A program made the translations under genes and the position numbers. 64,000 nt of DNA from positions 21,445,019 through 21,509,018 of the forward strand of contig CM049306.1 of the NCBI GenBank assembly GCA_026874595.1, written 5' to 3'. Position 1 is the stretch's first letter, and every line of letters begins with the position of its first letter. The notes beneath the pieces are model-generated. The model had not been told where the DNA came from, did no database searches, and worked only from the letters and a program-made list of their open reading frames with translations. Shown in pieces: positions 1 through 12,564 of the stretch. The DNA comes from Sipunculus nudus. Its lineage: Eukaryota > Annelida > Sipuncula > Golfingiida > Sipunculidae.

Positions 1-79
1 AGACTAGATGGGAAGCCTGGGACAGCTTCCTGGCTCTGCCTTCACTGGAGATAGATCTTAATAATTAAAAATCAGTGAT

Positions 80-1656
80 AATCCAAATAACGACCTCTGA
101 AATGATCCCGACTAACCCTTGACATGTGCTGCATGCAAACCCCGCCAGAATCCACATAACGACCTCTGAAATGATCCCGACCAACCCTTGACATGTGCTG
201 CACGGAAACCCTGCCAGAATCCATATAACGACCTATGAAATGATCCCGACCAACCCTTGACATGTGCTGCACGCAAACCCCGCCAGAATCCACATAACGA
301 CCTCTGAAATGATCCCGATCAACCTTGGACATGTGTCGCATGCAAACCCCACCAGAATCCACATGACGACCTCTGAAATGATCCCGACCAACCCTTGACA
401 TGTGCTGCACGCAAACCCCGCCAGAATCCACATAACGACCTCTGAAATGATCCCGATCAACCTTGGACATGTGTCGCATGCAAACCCCACCAGAATCCAC
501 ATGACGACCTCTGAAATGATCCCGACCAACCCTTGACATGTGCTGCATGCAAACCCCGCCAGAATCCACATAACGGCCTAGGAAATGATCCCGATCAACC
601 TCGGACATTTGCTGCATGCAAACCCCGCCAGAATCCACATAACGACCTCTGAAATGGTCCCGACCAACCCTTGACATGTGCTGCATGCAAACCCCGCCAG
701 AATCCACTTAACGACCTCTGAAATGATCCCGACCAACCCTTGACATGTGCTGCATGCAAACCCCGCCAGAATCCACATAACGACCTCTGAAATGATCCCG
801 ATCAACCTTGGACATGTGTCGCATGCAAACCCCACCAGAATCCACATCACGACCTCTGAAATGATCCCGACCAACCCTTGACATGTGCTGCATGCAAACC
901 CCGCCAGAATCCACATAACGACCTCTGAAATGATCCCGACCAACCCTTGACATGTGCTGCATGCAAACCCCGCCAGAATCTACATAACGACATCTGAAAT
1001 GATCCCGACAGACCCTTGACATGTGCTGCATGCAAACCCCACCAGAATCCACTTAACGACCTCTGAAATGATCCCGACCAACCCTTGACATATGCGGCAT
1101 GCAAACCCCATCAGAATCCACATAACGAACTCTGAAATGATCCCGACCAACCCTTGACATGTGCTGCATGCAAACCCCGCCAGAATCCACTTAACGACCT
1201 ATGAAATGATCCCGATCAACCCTTGACATGTTCTGCATGCAAACCCAGTCTGAGTCCACATAACGACCTGAAATGATCCCAATCAACCCTTGGACATGTT
1301 CTGCATGTAATCCCCGCCAGAATCCACATAACGACCTCTGAAATGTTCCCGATCAACCCTGGACATGTGCTGCATGCAAACCCAGTCTGAATCCACATAC
1401 CGACCTTTGCAATGATCCCGATCAAACCTTGACATATGCTGCATGCAAACTCTGTCAGAAACCACATACCGACCTTTGCAATGATCCCGATCAAACCTTG
1501 ACATATGCTGCATGCAAACTCTGTCAGAAACCACATATCTTCTACTGCAATGATCCCACCAGCCCTTGACTTGTTGTATGATTACAAGCCAAAGTGAGAA
1601 TCCACATAAATATCCTGCAATGATCCTGATCATCCCTCACTATGTGCTGTTTGCAA
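80..1656 (-). repeat. 69-bp minisatellite array, about 23 units
   Basis: Units begin with AATCCACATAACGACC and recur every 69 bp at 80, 149, 218, 287 and so on to 1184. About six more diverged units run to roughly 1656. Because 69 is a multiple of three, the minus strand stays open over long stretches, giving 23-residue periodic ORFs; these are probably a by-product of the repeat and not genes. A variant unit (GATCAACCTTGGACATGTGTCGC) is seen at 287, 425 and 770, each time next to a standard unit, so 138-bp dimers have been amplified. The left edge is abrupt and the right edge decays, as expected for an old array margin. No function is known. Confidence 0.95.
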
Positions 1657-2168
1657 GGTAAGAATAGTATGTGTCCCATTTTCCAGCCTTCCGATCAAAC
1701 CAAAGGGGACCCCGAATACCAAAGAATGACCGAGGTGTATTGATTTATAAATAAATGATTAAAATCCTTTAATGCAAAATCGCATCATTATGAACTAGAT
1801 TACCTTCTTGGGTGTTGTTCATATTTTGACACAGATTCGAGCCATTTCAACTTTTTAGAACAAATAACCAAGCAAATAAAACAACTCCCGGCACAGGCAT
1901 AATAAAAGAACAGTTAACAGACGATTAAAGTGTTGTACGATCGTGGTTCAGCGGTATATCTTAAAAGTTATTAAACGGAAAGAAAGATAAGTGTGTTTTC
2001 TTCGAATATGTTTTTGTACTTGACATCCTGTTACAGGTCTTGCCGTCAATATTGGAACAAGTGACCCAGGGGTCATGACGCTCAGCTGTCTAGAAAGACA
2101 TTCACAAAAGGAATATTATCATCTGAATGCCAAAGTTTGTATAGGGGAAACCAAAATTTAACTGATGC
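1657..2168. other. Unannotated AT-rich stretch
   Basis: Single-copy-looking sequence between the minisatellite and a solo LTR. No gene, repeat or RNA could be recognised. Confidence 0.6.
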
Positions 2169-2172
2169 ATAG

Positions 2173-2932
2173 TGTGTCGGAACCAAATAACAACAGATCA
2201 CGTAATCCTGACGAGCACAATATTGTTACGGAGAAAAAAAAATATCAGATTCCGCAACACAAGGCAGCGGGAAAAGTTTAGAGGAATGAATAAAGAAGTC
2301 AGTGGTTTTTTGTTAACAAATAATTATAATTTATTCTAAGAACAATCCTAACATTACAATACCCTAAAACAATACAATTACACAGTATAAAACAATAATA
2401 AGAAATGTACATCACCAGAGTGTCCGGACCCTAGGCTTTAACATAAGTAATACACGTAAACAGTTCAAATAAATCTTCTCAGAGAATAGTCCGATTTAAT
2501 CTCGAAATCAATCTGTTGTAATCCAAAACAGAAGTTCTGGTAATAATCCCATGGGCAACATGAAGACAGTTTGTATATAAAGTCTGTTGTAAGTTCTGCA
2601 ATTATCGAAAAGGTGCAAAAACACGGACTAGAGAGTCACAATCTTTCGTGTCCGCTGGTATTTTTCTCTCCGCCGGCTCTAAATATAGCCCCCATTTATA
2701 TAGCTTTTTTTACACGTAGTCCGGAAACTTCTATATTCAGGAACATTCCAACACAACAATACACGTGCGACACTGCGCCTGAACAGACCCGAACCATCTA
2801 GAACACAAAGAACGCTGTGTCTCCACGTGTCACACTTCACACGCAAGCCAGAGCCCTATAAGCGCGGCTCCCATAGCAACAAACAGGACCTGCGCCCAAT
2901 ACGTTTCAGAATGTGAACGGATACATGTAACA
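2173..2932 (-). mobile_element. Solo LTR of the window's gypsy family, copy A
   Basis: On the minus strand it starts TGTTACATGTAT and ends GGTTCCGACACA. It shares the U5-side block (GAAGTCAGTGGTTTTTTG on the plus strand near 2298) with the LTRs at 15028, 16807, 40935 and 49871. The flanking bases are ATAG on both sides (2169-2172 and 2933-2936), a 4-bp target duplication that fixes the ends. A TATATAAAT-like box lies near 2693-2703 and a TTTATT (minus-strand AATAAA) near 2330. No internal coding sequence is attached, so this is a solo LTR left by LTR-LTR recombination. Confidence 0.9.
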
Positions 2933-3227
2933 ATAGCTCAAAGGATATGGGTAATAGAGACATAAGTTCAGGAGATTTTTTCAAGGACCTTCCAGGATGT
3001 CAAATTAGAAGATTCTTGGTGAAACGGTTACGATTTGTGCCCTGTTAACTGACGACCGCATCTTTGAAGGATTTAAAAATAAAAAATTTAAGAAAGGCGT
3101 AAAAATTTGGGAAAAAAATCATTTGGCCCCACCAGCCACCAACTCCACCAGTAAATAATCATGGTGATCAATGCTGGAACTGGATACTGGAACTTTTGTA
3201 TAAAATGTTTAATTTTTTTTTTTTTTT

Positions 3228-3241
3228 GGGGGGGGGGGGGG
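3228..3241. repeat. Poly-G run (14), after poly-T
   Basis: A T run passes directly into 14 G within the tandem repeat. Confidence 0.95.
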
Positions 3242-3884
3242 TTACCCAAAGCTCGGAGGATGGGTTACAGCAACCTTATTTAAATTATTCAGGGAGATTT
3301 TTCATGGACCTCCCATGATATTAAGTTAAACGTTTCTTGGTCGAATGGTTACGATTTGTGCCTATTAAACGGAAAACCACATCTTCAAAGGTCTGAAAAT
3401 AGAAAAAAATATGTAAAAAAACAGGTGGCGCCATTAGTCTGCGGGAACTTATGGAACACTCCATAATGAATATGCATGCAAAGAATCATAGTGATCAATG
3501 CATTAGTTGTTCAGATACTTGGGCTTTTGTAGATATTTTTAAAATCATTCTGGTAGCTTCTTTTTAGCCTTATAGCTCGGAGGATATGGGTAACAATTAA
3601 GGGACCTAATTTTTCGATTTCCAATTAGATTTTTCATGTACCTCCCTTTATGTCAATTTAGAGGATTCCAGATCCAATGGTTACGGTCTGTGTCCTGTAA
3701 ATGGACGACCGCGTCTTTAAAGGTCTCAAATGTAGAGAAAAAAGCGTAAAAAAAAACCAGGTTGCATCATCAGTCTGCAGAAAGTGATGAAACACTCAAG
3801 GATTAATATGCATGCAAAGAATCATGGTGATCAATGCATTAGTTGTTCAGATACTGGAGGTTTTGTATCAAATCTAATTATTCC

Positions 3885-3914
3885 GGGGGGGGGGGGGGGG
3901 GAGGGGGGGGGGGG
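3885..3914. repeat. Poly-G run (about 29 of 30)
   Basis: Two G runs of 17 and 12 separated by a single A. The strand has G-quadruplex potential. Confidence 0.95.
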
Positions 3915-4051
3915 TACTTCTGAGCCCCATAGCTCAGAGGATATGGGTAACAGACCTAATTTCAGGTTTCCAAGGAGATTTTTTCATGGATCTCCCTGGA
4001 TGTCAAGTTAAATAGTTCGAAGTCAAGCGGTTACGATTTGTGCCTGGTTAA

Positions 4052-4083
4052 TAGACAGACGGACAGACAGACGGACGACGGAC
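4052..4083. repeat. GACA/GACG microsatellite
   Basis: Short degenerate tetranucleotide repeat, part of the terminal unit of the 330-bp tandem repeat. Confidence 0.85.
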
Positions 4084-4098
4084 AAAAACCGATCACTA

Positions 4099-4129
4099 TA
4101 GCTCAGATGTTTTTCAGTCAGCTGAGCTA
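4099..4129. repeat. Terminal hairpin of the dispersed repeat
   Basis: TAGCTCAG and CTGAGCTA form an 8-bp stem with a 15-nt loop, followed by an A run. This resembles a common mollusc repeat terminus (recalled, not checked). Confidence 0.7.
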
Positions 4130-4131
4130 AA

Positions 4132-5048
4132 AAACATAAATTGCAAAGAGCTGTTTTACGAAAAAAAAGAGCAGGAAACATTACTTTTTTTCTATCGCTG
4201 GTTATTTGCTAAGTTTTAACTGTGTCCTTTGCTTACATTTAAAAGTAATTACCTATATTTACATTTATTACATTCAACGATAAAACGTACTTTTAAAACG
4301 AAATACCCCACTTTGGTTGCCGCAGGTGTTAAGATCCTGTTGTGGTCTGAAATTAAGAGAAATTCTAAAGAGTCGCTCTTCATGTTATAGGCAAAATCTT
4401 AATGGTTTAAAGGTCATTTATATCGAAAGACCATTTTATGAAGAGAATACGTTCATAGCATGAATATCTCTGTATACATCCCATATCTTACTATATACCT
4501 TCACCCACGATTTTTTTTTTATAAAATATTTTAGTATTACTCCTAAGATTAATTTGCAGTCCATTTCATCCAGCGGTTTTAGATAAAACTCCGAACAGTT
4601 ACTTTATTTAGATACTTTTTTACGCAGTCTAATTTACTCATTCTTATATTTACTTTCAATATTAATAAATTACCACCTGGAATTTTCAATTAAGTTTGTA
4701 TGACATATGTTTGTACATACGCGAATGCGTGCTATCAATATTAATGGCATTCTGTGACTGCCTTTTTCCAGATATACAGCCTATACAGTTCCAAAATTGT
4801 ATTTTTCCCTTGTTCTCTTAAATAAACTGATAATGAGTGACATGCATAGAAATTAAATTGATAGAATTTACAAAATTCCAGATATCCGTTGGTGACCTGA
4901 AATAGGGGTAAGCTTAAGATTTATATTTCTGAGACTCTACTGAAATAACACAATTTGGTTTCTAATGGATGCACTGGCGAGGCACAAAGCAGATACCGTT
5001 ATCACCAGTTAAAAGGCTCTTAACTGCTGCAATTATATTTACATTATA
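4132..5048. other. Unannotated AT-rich stretch
   Basis: No ORF, repeat or RNA signal recognised. Confidence 0.6.
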
Positions 5049-5345
5049 TCACGTACGATCCTCCAGCAGTTGCATATACACTGCAGTCGTCAACGATTTC
5101 TTCTCGTGTTTATTTTCTGCTCTGTATATCAAAGGTTCCTGGATCTGAACACCAGGTAACGCACAGAGCAAAGAATTGTAAACAGACACCGAGACACTCG
5201 CTCTCGTCGGTCTGACTTTTGCCGCTTTGCGAGAAACGATGTTATCAGACAATAAGAGTGGGTGTCCCATGGTTGAAAGTTTGAGCTGGATGTACAATGC
5301 TATACCATGCTCCCATTGTTCTGATAACCATTCTTTGCTCACCTC
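5049..5345 (-). repeat. Interspersed repeat, copy 1 of 3
   Basis: Shares the blocks CTGGATCTGAACACCAGG, GCACAGAGCAAAGAA, GAGCTGGATGTACAATGC and ATTCTTTGCTCACC with 52590-52905, and the central block with 51143-51285. The minus-strand ORF of 97 codons here and the one at 52623-52892 are the repeat read through, not independent genes. GAGCAAAGAATTG (about 5165) and the terminal CATTCTTTGCTC-like block are inverted relative to each other, which hints at a small TIR element inside. Class unknown. Confidence 0.75.
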
Positions 5346-6249
5346 CTTTCTGTGCAGCGTTTTCCTTGATCTCTTCGCACCTTAATGTTCAGACCAATAG
5401 AGCACTTTACACTTATATGCAGAGGTAAGCAAACGGTCTTATAACGAACTATTGAAATGGTACCATAATATTTTCAGGAGATAAATCTGTATATTAATGT
5501 ACATTTAACATGCCAGGTATGCGAATAGGTCTTTTGAAGTTACTAAGCAATGTTCTCTCCATAGTTATTGAAGAGGCGAATCCAAAAGTTATTATGAAGG
5601 CTTGAAAAGATATAAAAGTAACAGGTACAATTTGGTTATCCCATTATAGTACTACTGAAATGAATGTACGTATTTTACTATATTTGGACGTTTTTAGTTA
5701 AATTATGAATATTTTCGAAGTTTTAAGGGTTTACAAACCCCTTAGCCCCTCTGAATCAAGCCCAACATTTAGGTATCATGTTATGTTCTTCATCATTTGC
5801 AAATTATGTTCACATAAAAACCAACCACCCTGGTAATTTTTGTATCGATACTTGTCGCGTAATTTCATCGGAGATTTTACCACTCGGAGAGATTTTGTCG
5901 ACCGTTTTAAGTCCTTACGGTGAGGTAAAGATATCTGTTTCAACATGCGATCTTCAGTTGATACCCTAACACAAAAACACGGAAGAAATATCTTAATGAA
6001 AATACCTGATCAAAAGTCAAAAGCAAATGTCTCATGTGACTGATTAAGAAAAACTAGAAATCTGCATTTTAAAGAATGCGAGACTCCGCCATATGGGCAC
6101 CCCTTAATGTGGGGTGCTCCAGAAAATGTGTTTGCATTCTGTTATTCGGTTCATATTCAAAGGTTCATTTATGAATTTACATTTGTGAATATTCCTTGAA
6201 GCCTTTTCTGGACCCGGATAATGAGCCGAGTTGTGTGAATTTTTAAAAT
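5346..6249. other. Unannotated stretch with a small hairpin
   Basis: GCACCCC and GGGGTGC (about 6096-6117) form a 7-bp stem. Otherwise nothing recognised. Confidence 0.5.
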
Positions 6250-7650
6250 TTTTCTGTGCTAAATTTTATCCACTGTTCCTGAAGCCCCAGGTGTTCAAAT
6301 ATGCTTATACCAAAACAGTTACGTCATAATCTGCACTTGAAACAATACCTTTAAATGCACTTGTTGGAAAGCATCAGCAAGGTGAAGTAACATTCTTCCA
6401 TCAGCTATCTCGTGGTTACAGGATGAGATATTCTGGATATAATTGTTGGGTGTTCCATGCAATTCATTGACAATCACAAGAATATCTTTATGCTGGTTAG
6501 CCAACAACTGCATTACTAATAACAACAGATATACACTATGTCATGACGGTTTTGTAGAAACAGTTTCCAGCTAGTGGTTATTGGAGTTGTTTCCTTGACT
6601 CCAGTGTGCGTTATTATGACGTCAGATCCTCGCCCCTTACACTTTCAGACAATCTTCTGAGTAGGTATTCCACATTTTATCCAACTGCTGAATTCCACCC
6701 TGAATGGTAGAAGATATGAAGGGCATAAAATGGTTTGTCAAAGTCAGCATCTTCCTTTGACTGCATTGACAGATATATTTGAGTTATCCAAGAGGCAGAA
6801 GTTTCTGCAAAGAAACTTTCTGATTCTGCTCTTTGACTCAAGTGGTTTTGCAAATGTAGGGACATTGTTCCTCTCAATCGTAACATCAATAGAGCCATTG
6901 GTAAGACGGTCCCTTACATAAGTACTATGGCTCTGACCTTAATTGATTGAGATTTGATCCTTCAAATTTGTGTTATGTCACAAATGATTTGATTCCTTAA
7001 AACATGTGTCAAGCTCTCCCATGCAAACAAGACCCTGCAACACAATATTCATGAAAATGAGCAAGGCCTCCAGAATATGCGATTTAAAAAGATCCCGACT
7101 GAAAGTGGCCTTCAAAAGGTTTCTGGTCTAGCAAAATCTGTTTGAGGTGGAATATGGCTGCTTGGATGATCATACGGGCATCTCATCTCCCACATAAATC
7201 TACTTTCTAACTCAGTCTTGATTGCTTCTCCTTCAGTTTTCAGAATATCATGTTTGAATGCCATATCCTTCAGTTCGTTCAATCGATGTACAACATTTGA
7301 CACTACAATATATGCAGGAAACTTTGCCAAGACAAGTGAATTGAGAACATTATAGAACTGGCCTCACATCTGGAAGCAGAACCAGCTCATTCAACAGACC
7401 TAGCAGTGTTTTGCAGAGAAACATAACACTTACTTTAATAGAAAGCATCCATAGCATGTAAATCCGATGCATGGGCTAGTTTTGCAAGGAGTCAAATGTT
7501 TCTCAATTTTTAAGCCCTAATTTTGAAATTCCGTTCTACAGCATCAGATGAAGCTTTATGGAGAGCCTCTTCCTCAGTCCTTTTATTACATATCTTGCAC
7601 GACAGCATGACTATAGGTAGCATTTAATTTTGATCAAATCTTTTTGGTAT
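6250..7650 (-). pseudogene. Decayed copy of a multi-copy uncharacterised invertebrate protein
   Basis: Read on the minus strand, several separated frames carry motifs in the order of a large uncharacterised family that I recall from molluscs and cnidarians. They are SCKIC then EEALHKASSDAVERNFK (7520-7600), LLAKLAHASDLHAMDAFY (7438-7493), WNTYSEDCLK (6642-6676), TTPITTSWKLFLQN (6550-6591), CNHEIADGRMLLHLADA (6371-6421) and, after a frameshift, DVTVLV (6307-6325). The usual CNHEEADTRM block has lost key residues (EE to EI, DTR to DGR). At least four stops or frameshifts separate the pieces, so it cannot encode a protein. The biochemical role of the family is unknown to me; its copy number suggests a mobile-element origin. 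The 5' limit is uncertain and the 7112-7330 segment is placed by position only. Confidence 0.6.
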
Positions 7651-8341
7651 TTTTTATTACTTTGGTGCTTCACTCATTCTCTTTAGTTTCAGTTCCGCTC
7701 TCTTCGCCATGGCATTATTGTAAACAGTTCAGCTTCTTTAAATAAACAGCTTTCTTTGCAAGCATAGTTTTGGCATCTAACACCTTCATTCCCTCTGGCA
7801 GACATTTAATTTTCAAGGTCTCTGAGAATCAGACTGTCCTCTTTTTCTGTCATCACAAAATTTAAATCTTGATTATCTATGTAAAGGTACATAAAACAAG
7901 TGACAGTAATAACCATTTACTAGTTATACACACCAAATAAGCTCAGAAACAAAAAAAAAACATGTATATATAGTCTAGTAAGGTGAATTGTGCAGATAAC
8001 ATCACCCTAAAATGATACACTACATCTTTTCGAAGTACGAGCTGTTTTATATGCCTCCAGCTTCAGCTATGATACATCAAAACAAACATTCCCCATCTGA
8101 GATTATTATCCAGCAGTATCAAATGAAATGGGTTTTCATGGTTAAGGCAGTCATGTAGAAAAAAAAGTAACTGCAAGTTTACCCCTAGTAAATATCAGTA
8201 CACTTGAATATCATTACCCTAAATGGTTTGGCCACTGGAATACTCGATTTACATTAACTATGTTGTATGTAGAATCCCCTTAGGCTGTGATCGTCATCCA
8301 GATTTTAATTTTTAATTAAATAGAACAAATAATGGAAGGGA
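7651..8341. other. Unannotated AT-rich stretch
   Basis: Possibly contains the 5' part of the pseudogene on the minus strand, but no motif could be recognised. Confidence 0.5.
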
Positions 8342-8549
8342 GAGGGTCAGGGATGGATCCAGGATTCAGGAAAAGGAGGGGTCCAACCCAGAAGACCTAA
8401 TAACAAAACCTTAAAAAGGCTGGAAAAGGGTAAGGGGGTCCCAGGGGGCAAAATTGGAATGAAACCCTTACAAAAGGTTACAGTGGCTGAAAGATGGGAG
8501 TCCAGACCTCCTGAACCCCCCCCCCCCTCCCCCCAGATCCGCTTCTGAG
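8342..8549 (+). repeat. GGATCCAGGATT repeat family, copy 1
   Basis: Begins GGATCCAGGATTCAGG, then AAAAGGAGGGGTCC, AAACCTTAAAAAGG, AAACCCTTACAAAAGG and a C run. The same block order is seen at 29592-29810 and 36010-36172. It is non-coding and the class is unknown. Confidence 0.8.
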
Positions 8550-8712
8550 GGTCTAACCATGAAGAACTAAACAAGGTCTTCTGGTTCTGAAACGAGGGTT
8601 TCCAGGTTGTAAAAGTTTGAAACCCTGAAAAAAAAGGCTGTTGAGCCTCAAAGGGCATGACAACACCTTGTTCAGAATAAAATTAATTTGAGTGTATTTT
8701 GGTGGTAATTAA

Positions 8713-8746
8713 CCTTGACCTTGACCCAGTATAGCTGACCTTGACA
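8713..8746 (-). promoter_or_regulatory. Cluster of AGGTCA-type half-sites
   Basis: TGACCT at 8716, TGACCC at 8722 and TGACCT at 8736 are nuclear-receptor half-site matches on the minus strand. This is a sequence match only; no gene is nearby. Confidence 0.3.
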
Positions 8747-8749
8747 CAA

Positions 8750-11700
8750 TACACCTGCAACACCTTCCCCATTGAACTCAGGATGATACAAAAGCCCTAT
8801 TTTGACATCAAAATCAATTAATTCAAATCACATAATGCAGAAATATGGCATTTTCTCTGTACTGATAGCAGCCATCTTGGATTTAAACAAAATGGCCGCC
8901 AGAAGGCTCGGCGGAAGTGCTTCCATCAATTTTTTTTATTCCTCATGATCTATATTAACACTTGACAAAGAGCCAACATTTTATCCAGAATTGCACTTTT
9001 CTAGCACTTAGGGCTTCCACTATCTACGATATATCACTAACCACTCGGCGGAAGCTACTCGGAGAGAGGTGTTTGTAACAGAGAAGACGGCTGTCCAGTC
9101 ATCAAAAAGTGTCCGAAATGGAGGGGTGTTTGTAATACAGAGGTGGTCGTAATATGAAAGCCGTGAGTATTTAAATATATGATAATCAACGATAGTATTT
9201 CAAGGGACCGTCTCATGGGTAAGCAAGTAGTGCAGATTTCCCGGTACTCACTGTTTCTTTGGTATTTACAAGTACCAAGGCCTTACCTCAGGTTGCATGG
9301 ACTTGTTCGCGTCAGCAGAACAAAAGAAAAAAAAAAAAAAAGCATGTAGAGCAAGATGTTTTTAACGGTTAGCTGCTGGGAATATTTAAATAATAAAGTA
9401 TGCAGGCCCATGGGAAATTACAGCAACAGTACACATAATTGCGCTCTAAATATTTTGACAACTTTTTTTCGCCGATATATTTATGTAGGGCTAATCAATC
9501 AGCTATTCAGCCAGACTGCATGGTAGTCATTTTTACATGCTGTCTTCATGTGAGCTATTCACTAGCTTTTTTATTCCAATTAAACATCCAGTAAAGAAGT
9601 TACAGTATAGTATAGGTTGGGGATATCCAGATTCACGTTGCCTTACAAAAATACCAGGCTGCTGGTTCTTTCAATTAATTCATATTTTTTTAAAACAAAC
9701 GAGTATTCAAAAGCTCGGAGAGAATAAAAGGCACTTGAAACTAGAAATCTGCATCCCCATGGATACCAGCCTCCTCCATAGGAGCACAAGCTTAAAACAC
9801 GCTCTGCGAACACGCTGGACAAAGTCATTCTGAGGTGCCTTAAGCTCGACCGTGACAGGTGACCGAACAGATCACCGGCTCGCAATGCGCAGCGCATTGG
9901 GCTGGACCTTATGTGCATTCACTTATTCTTTTAACAATAGTCCTAGGTTCATATATGCATAAGTGACCGTACATTTGTGAAGATTCCTTGATATCGCTCC
10001 ATTATCCGGAGAACAAACTGGAACAACATCAAAATCTATTCGATTCTTCCTTGGCTCATTTCCATATTCCCTGAAAAAAATCATGACATTTCGTTCACCC
10101 ATACGAACGGGAATGAACGGATACCCTCCTGGCGTAAGCAACTAATGTAAGGTCTGTAACAGAGAGGGGACACAGAGTCAGAGGTGTCCATAATCCATAA
10201 TAAATATTCTATGCATATAGAGAGATTACCTATGATTAGGCGTTGTTTACTTATTCGCTATTGGTAAGTACTTTTGCAGTGAGAGAGGTAAATAGTTTAT
10301 TACCATTTCTTTAGGCCAAAAATATGTATTTCACTGGCACTTTTTGCAGCAAAATTTGCAAAAGGATGTTTTCTTAAACTTTTTATAGGTTTTCGATAAA
10401 TAGAAAATCATCACGACAAACATGATACTAACATAATTAATTTTCTAACAGGTAAAAGGACAACATAAAAAAGGCAATTATATTGAGTTTTTATTTATTT
10501 TTATTTTCTCGAAAGAAAGCGAAAAGAACTCAAAATCAGTGATTTTCTACTGAAAATCAAAATAAATTAGTTGATGCGGGGTCAAAACTGATGTGTGATA
10601 CCGGAGATATATAAAAAAAACTCTTTATTTGGCCTAGGCCTTGCGCTTCTCCTATTTCCGATCGCCTTTAGCAGCTTATTGCACACTCGATCCTGGTAAA
10701 ATAGACATTTGCAGAATGAAAATCGACTAATGTTTTCAAGATGCTCCATTCATAAGGTTGAAATAGTCTTTTGTGCAGAGCTGAGAATTAATCGGGCTGA
10801 GAATTACTCCAGACCGAGCCATGAATTTGAAGATGGGCATTATGGTAGCATGCTGCCCTGGTACCCTGGCAGGAACTCTTTTATGTCAAATACTTTGTAA
10901 CATACTTGGGGAGTGTTCGTGTCACGTATTACCTTAAAAAAAAACATTTTAATGTGGGGTTAGAGAGAAGACCATCAAGGCATGCACTGTTTACCCGTTA
11001 CATGATCTGTGCCCTATCCTCTTCACTGGTGAATCAGAATCCGTAAAACATATTTTGCTGTTAATAATTCATTTCCATAACATTTAAGTTTACGAATTGT
11101 GCTTATCAGTTGCTTATTAATGAGTGGCCACAATATGCTCCCTGTATATTAAAGTTATACATTTAAAATTTGTAATATATTTTGTTAATGGAACTTATAT
11201 TCAATTTCAATTTAATAAGATATTTTTTTAAATGAAACTAATATTCACCTTAACTCATAAGACAATAATAATTTGGAAAATTGCACTTATTTCAGCCATG
11301 GTCAAGATTATGGGTAGGTGACAACAGATAAACATTGAAAGCATGGCCATAGACCATTGAAATTTAAACTAAAGGAAGTAGACCTATCCTTTTTAGGTGG
11401 AACATTCTTCTTAAAAATACTCATATAACATCATTGTTTAATATAGATAAGTGCATTATCTACAGTTAGGGGGGTATTGTGTTTCTTTTGATCCATTTCC
11501 CTTTTTTAAGCATATCCCTTTACTTTTCGCAAAGTAATGAAACCTCATTGCAGGTATGAACCCTTGACAAACTGCTAATAGGTGAGAATCACAAATCTTC
11601 AATCCTTTAGTGCAATACGGTCAACAAAAAACCTGTAAATGGCTCATATTACAACGTTTGAAGCTTACGAGTTAGTGCGTCTGTTTCGTGTCCGGGTACA

Positions 11701-12564
11701 TGATGCGATACTATATGCCCGTAAGGGCTCAGATTGGAAGCCGTTTTTATACGTGCTCAGGCACTTACGGTCTTTGCAGAGCAGTATGGTAGCCATGTCC
11801 ATACATCTCCCCTGTCTCATGAGGATATTTATTTCCATAACGGTCGAGCAACATAGATCTCTGTATCAAATTTTCAGCCACACAATTTAATATGAGGTGA
11901 TTTAGAGGTCGCCCTCAGCGCTAGGGCCGCTGACATCAAAATTATATAAACGGCGTTGACCCAGTCTCGATGTCCAGGGAAAACTAAGTTATGGCCCAAC
12001 TGTTGTAGGTAAAAGTTCATATAGATAGCACATTTATCACGACCTCACTTAAGTCTAACGCAGTCGGCGCAAGTTCAATGTCATTATATCTATAGGTCGA
12101 AAAAGTCATATGAATATTCATTAAGATTATTAAGGGTCAACACAACCCTGAGGTAAATGGTTTGGCTAGATCTGATTGACCGTTAAGTAATTAAATATGC
12201 CCATTCACCTATCTTTTGAAAAAAAATAATAATAATGATTCCTGGCTTCCTTTGTTGTAACAACTCTGACATGACACCTGGATGTATACCTTTTTGAAGT
12301 CATTTTAACATTACTTTTAGACTGTAACAATGAGTCAGGAAAAGGATTATAGTTAATCATCATTCTTTTCATCCATCTCCTGCTTTTATGTATGTGTAAT
12401 GCTATAAAACCACGCCAAGTCAAAGGACACACCTAGGGCGTGGGAGCTTTATTCTTAGGAAATTTGATGACACTGGTTCATATTTATGACTATAATCAAA
12501 GAGAAATCTTCCATTTTGATCAGTTTCAGGACCGATTCAAACGCCAAAGAAAATATTAATCAGA
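8750..12564. other. Unannotated stretch of 3.8 kb
   Basis: Short unrelated ORFs only. A near-palindrome CAATGCGCAGCGCATTG lies at 9883-9899, with an adjacent GGTGA/TCACC pair at about 9858-9876. No host exon was recognised. Confidence 0.5.

Larger units (their letters stand above)
2933..4131. repeat. Tandem repeat of 330-347 bp, about 3.5 copies
   Basis: A block reading AGATTTTTTCATGGACCTCC, then GGTTACGATTTGTGCC, then a GACGACCGC-like stretch, recurs near 2970, 3297, 3625 and 3972. Each unit contains GCTCGGAGGATATGGGTAAC and ATCATGGTGATCAATGC. Two units carry long G runs. The last unit ends in a GACA/GACG microsatellite, a hairpin and an A-rich tail. The LTR at 2173-2932 sits at its left edge. 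No coding capacity. Confidence 0.85.

Noticed and set aside
72-707. 211-codon minus-strand ORF with 23-residue repeats
   Set aside because: It is the 69-bp minisatellite read through. Other minus frames are also open over long stretches, and no start context or domain supports a protein.
80-1656. CRISPR array
   Set aside because: The 69-bp units abut with no spacers, and the setting is eukaryotic.
9537-9918. Overlapping ORFs on both strands near 9.5-9.9 kb
   Set aside because: Composition looks repeat-like, the reading frames conflict, and no family was recognised.
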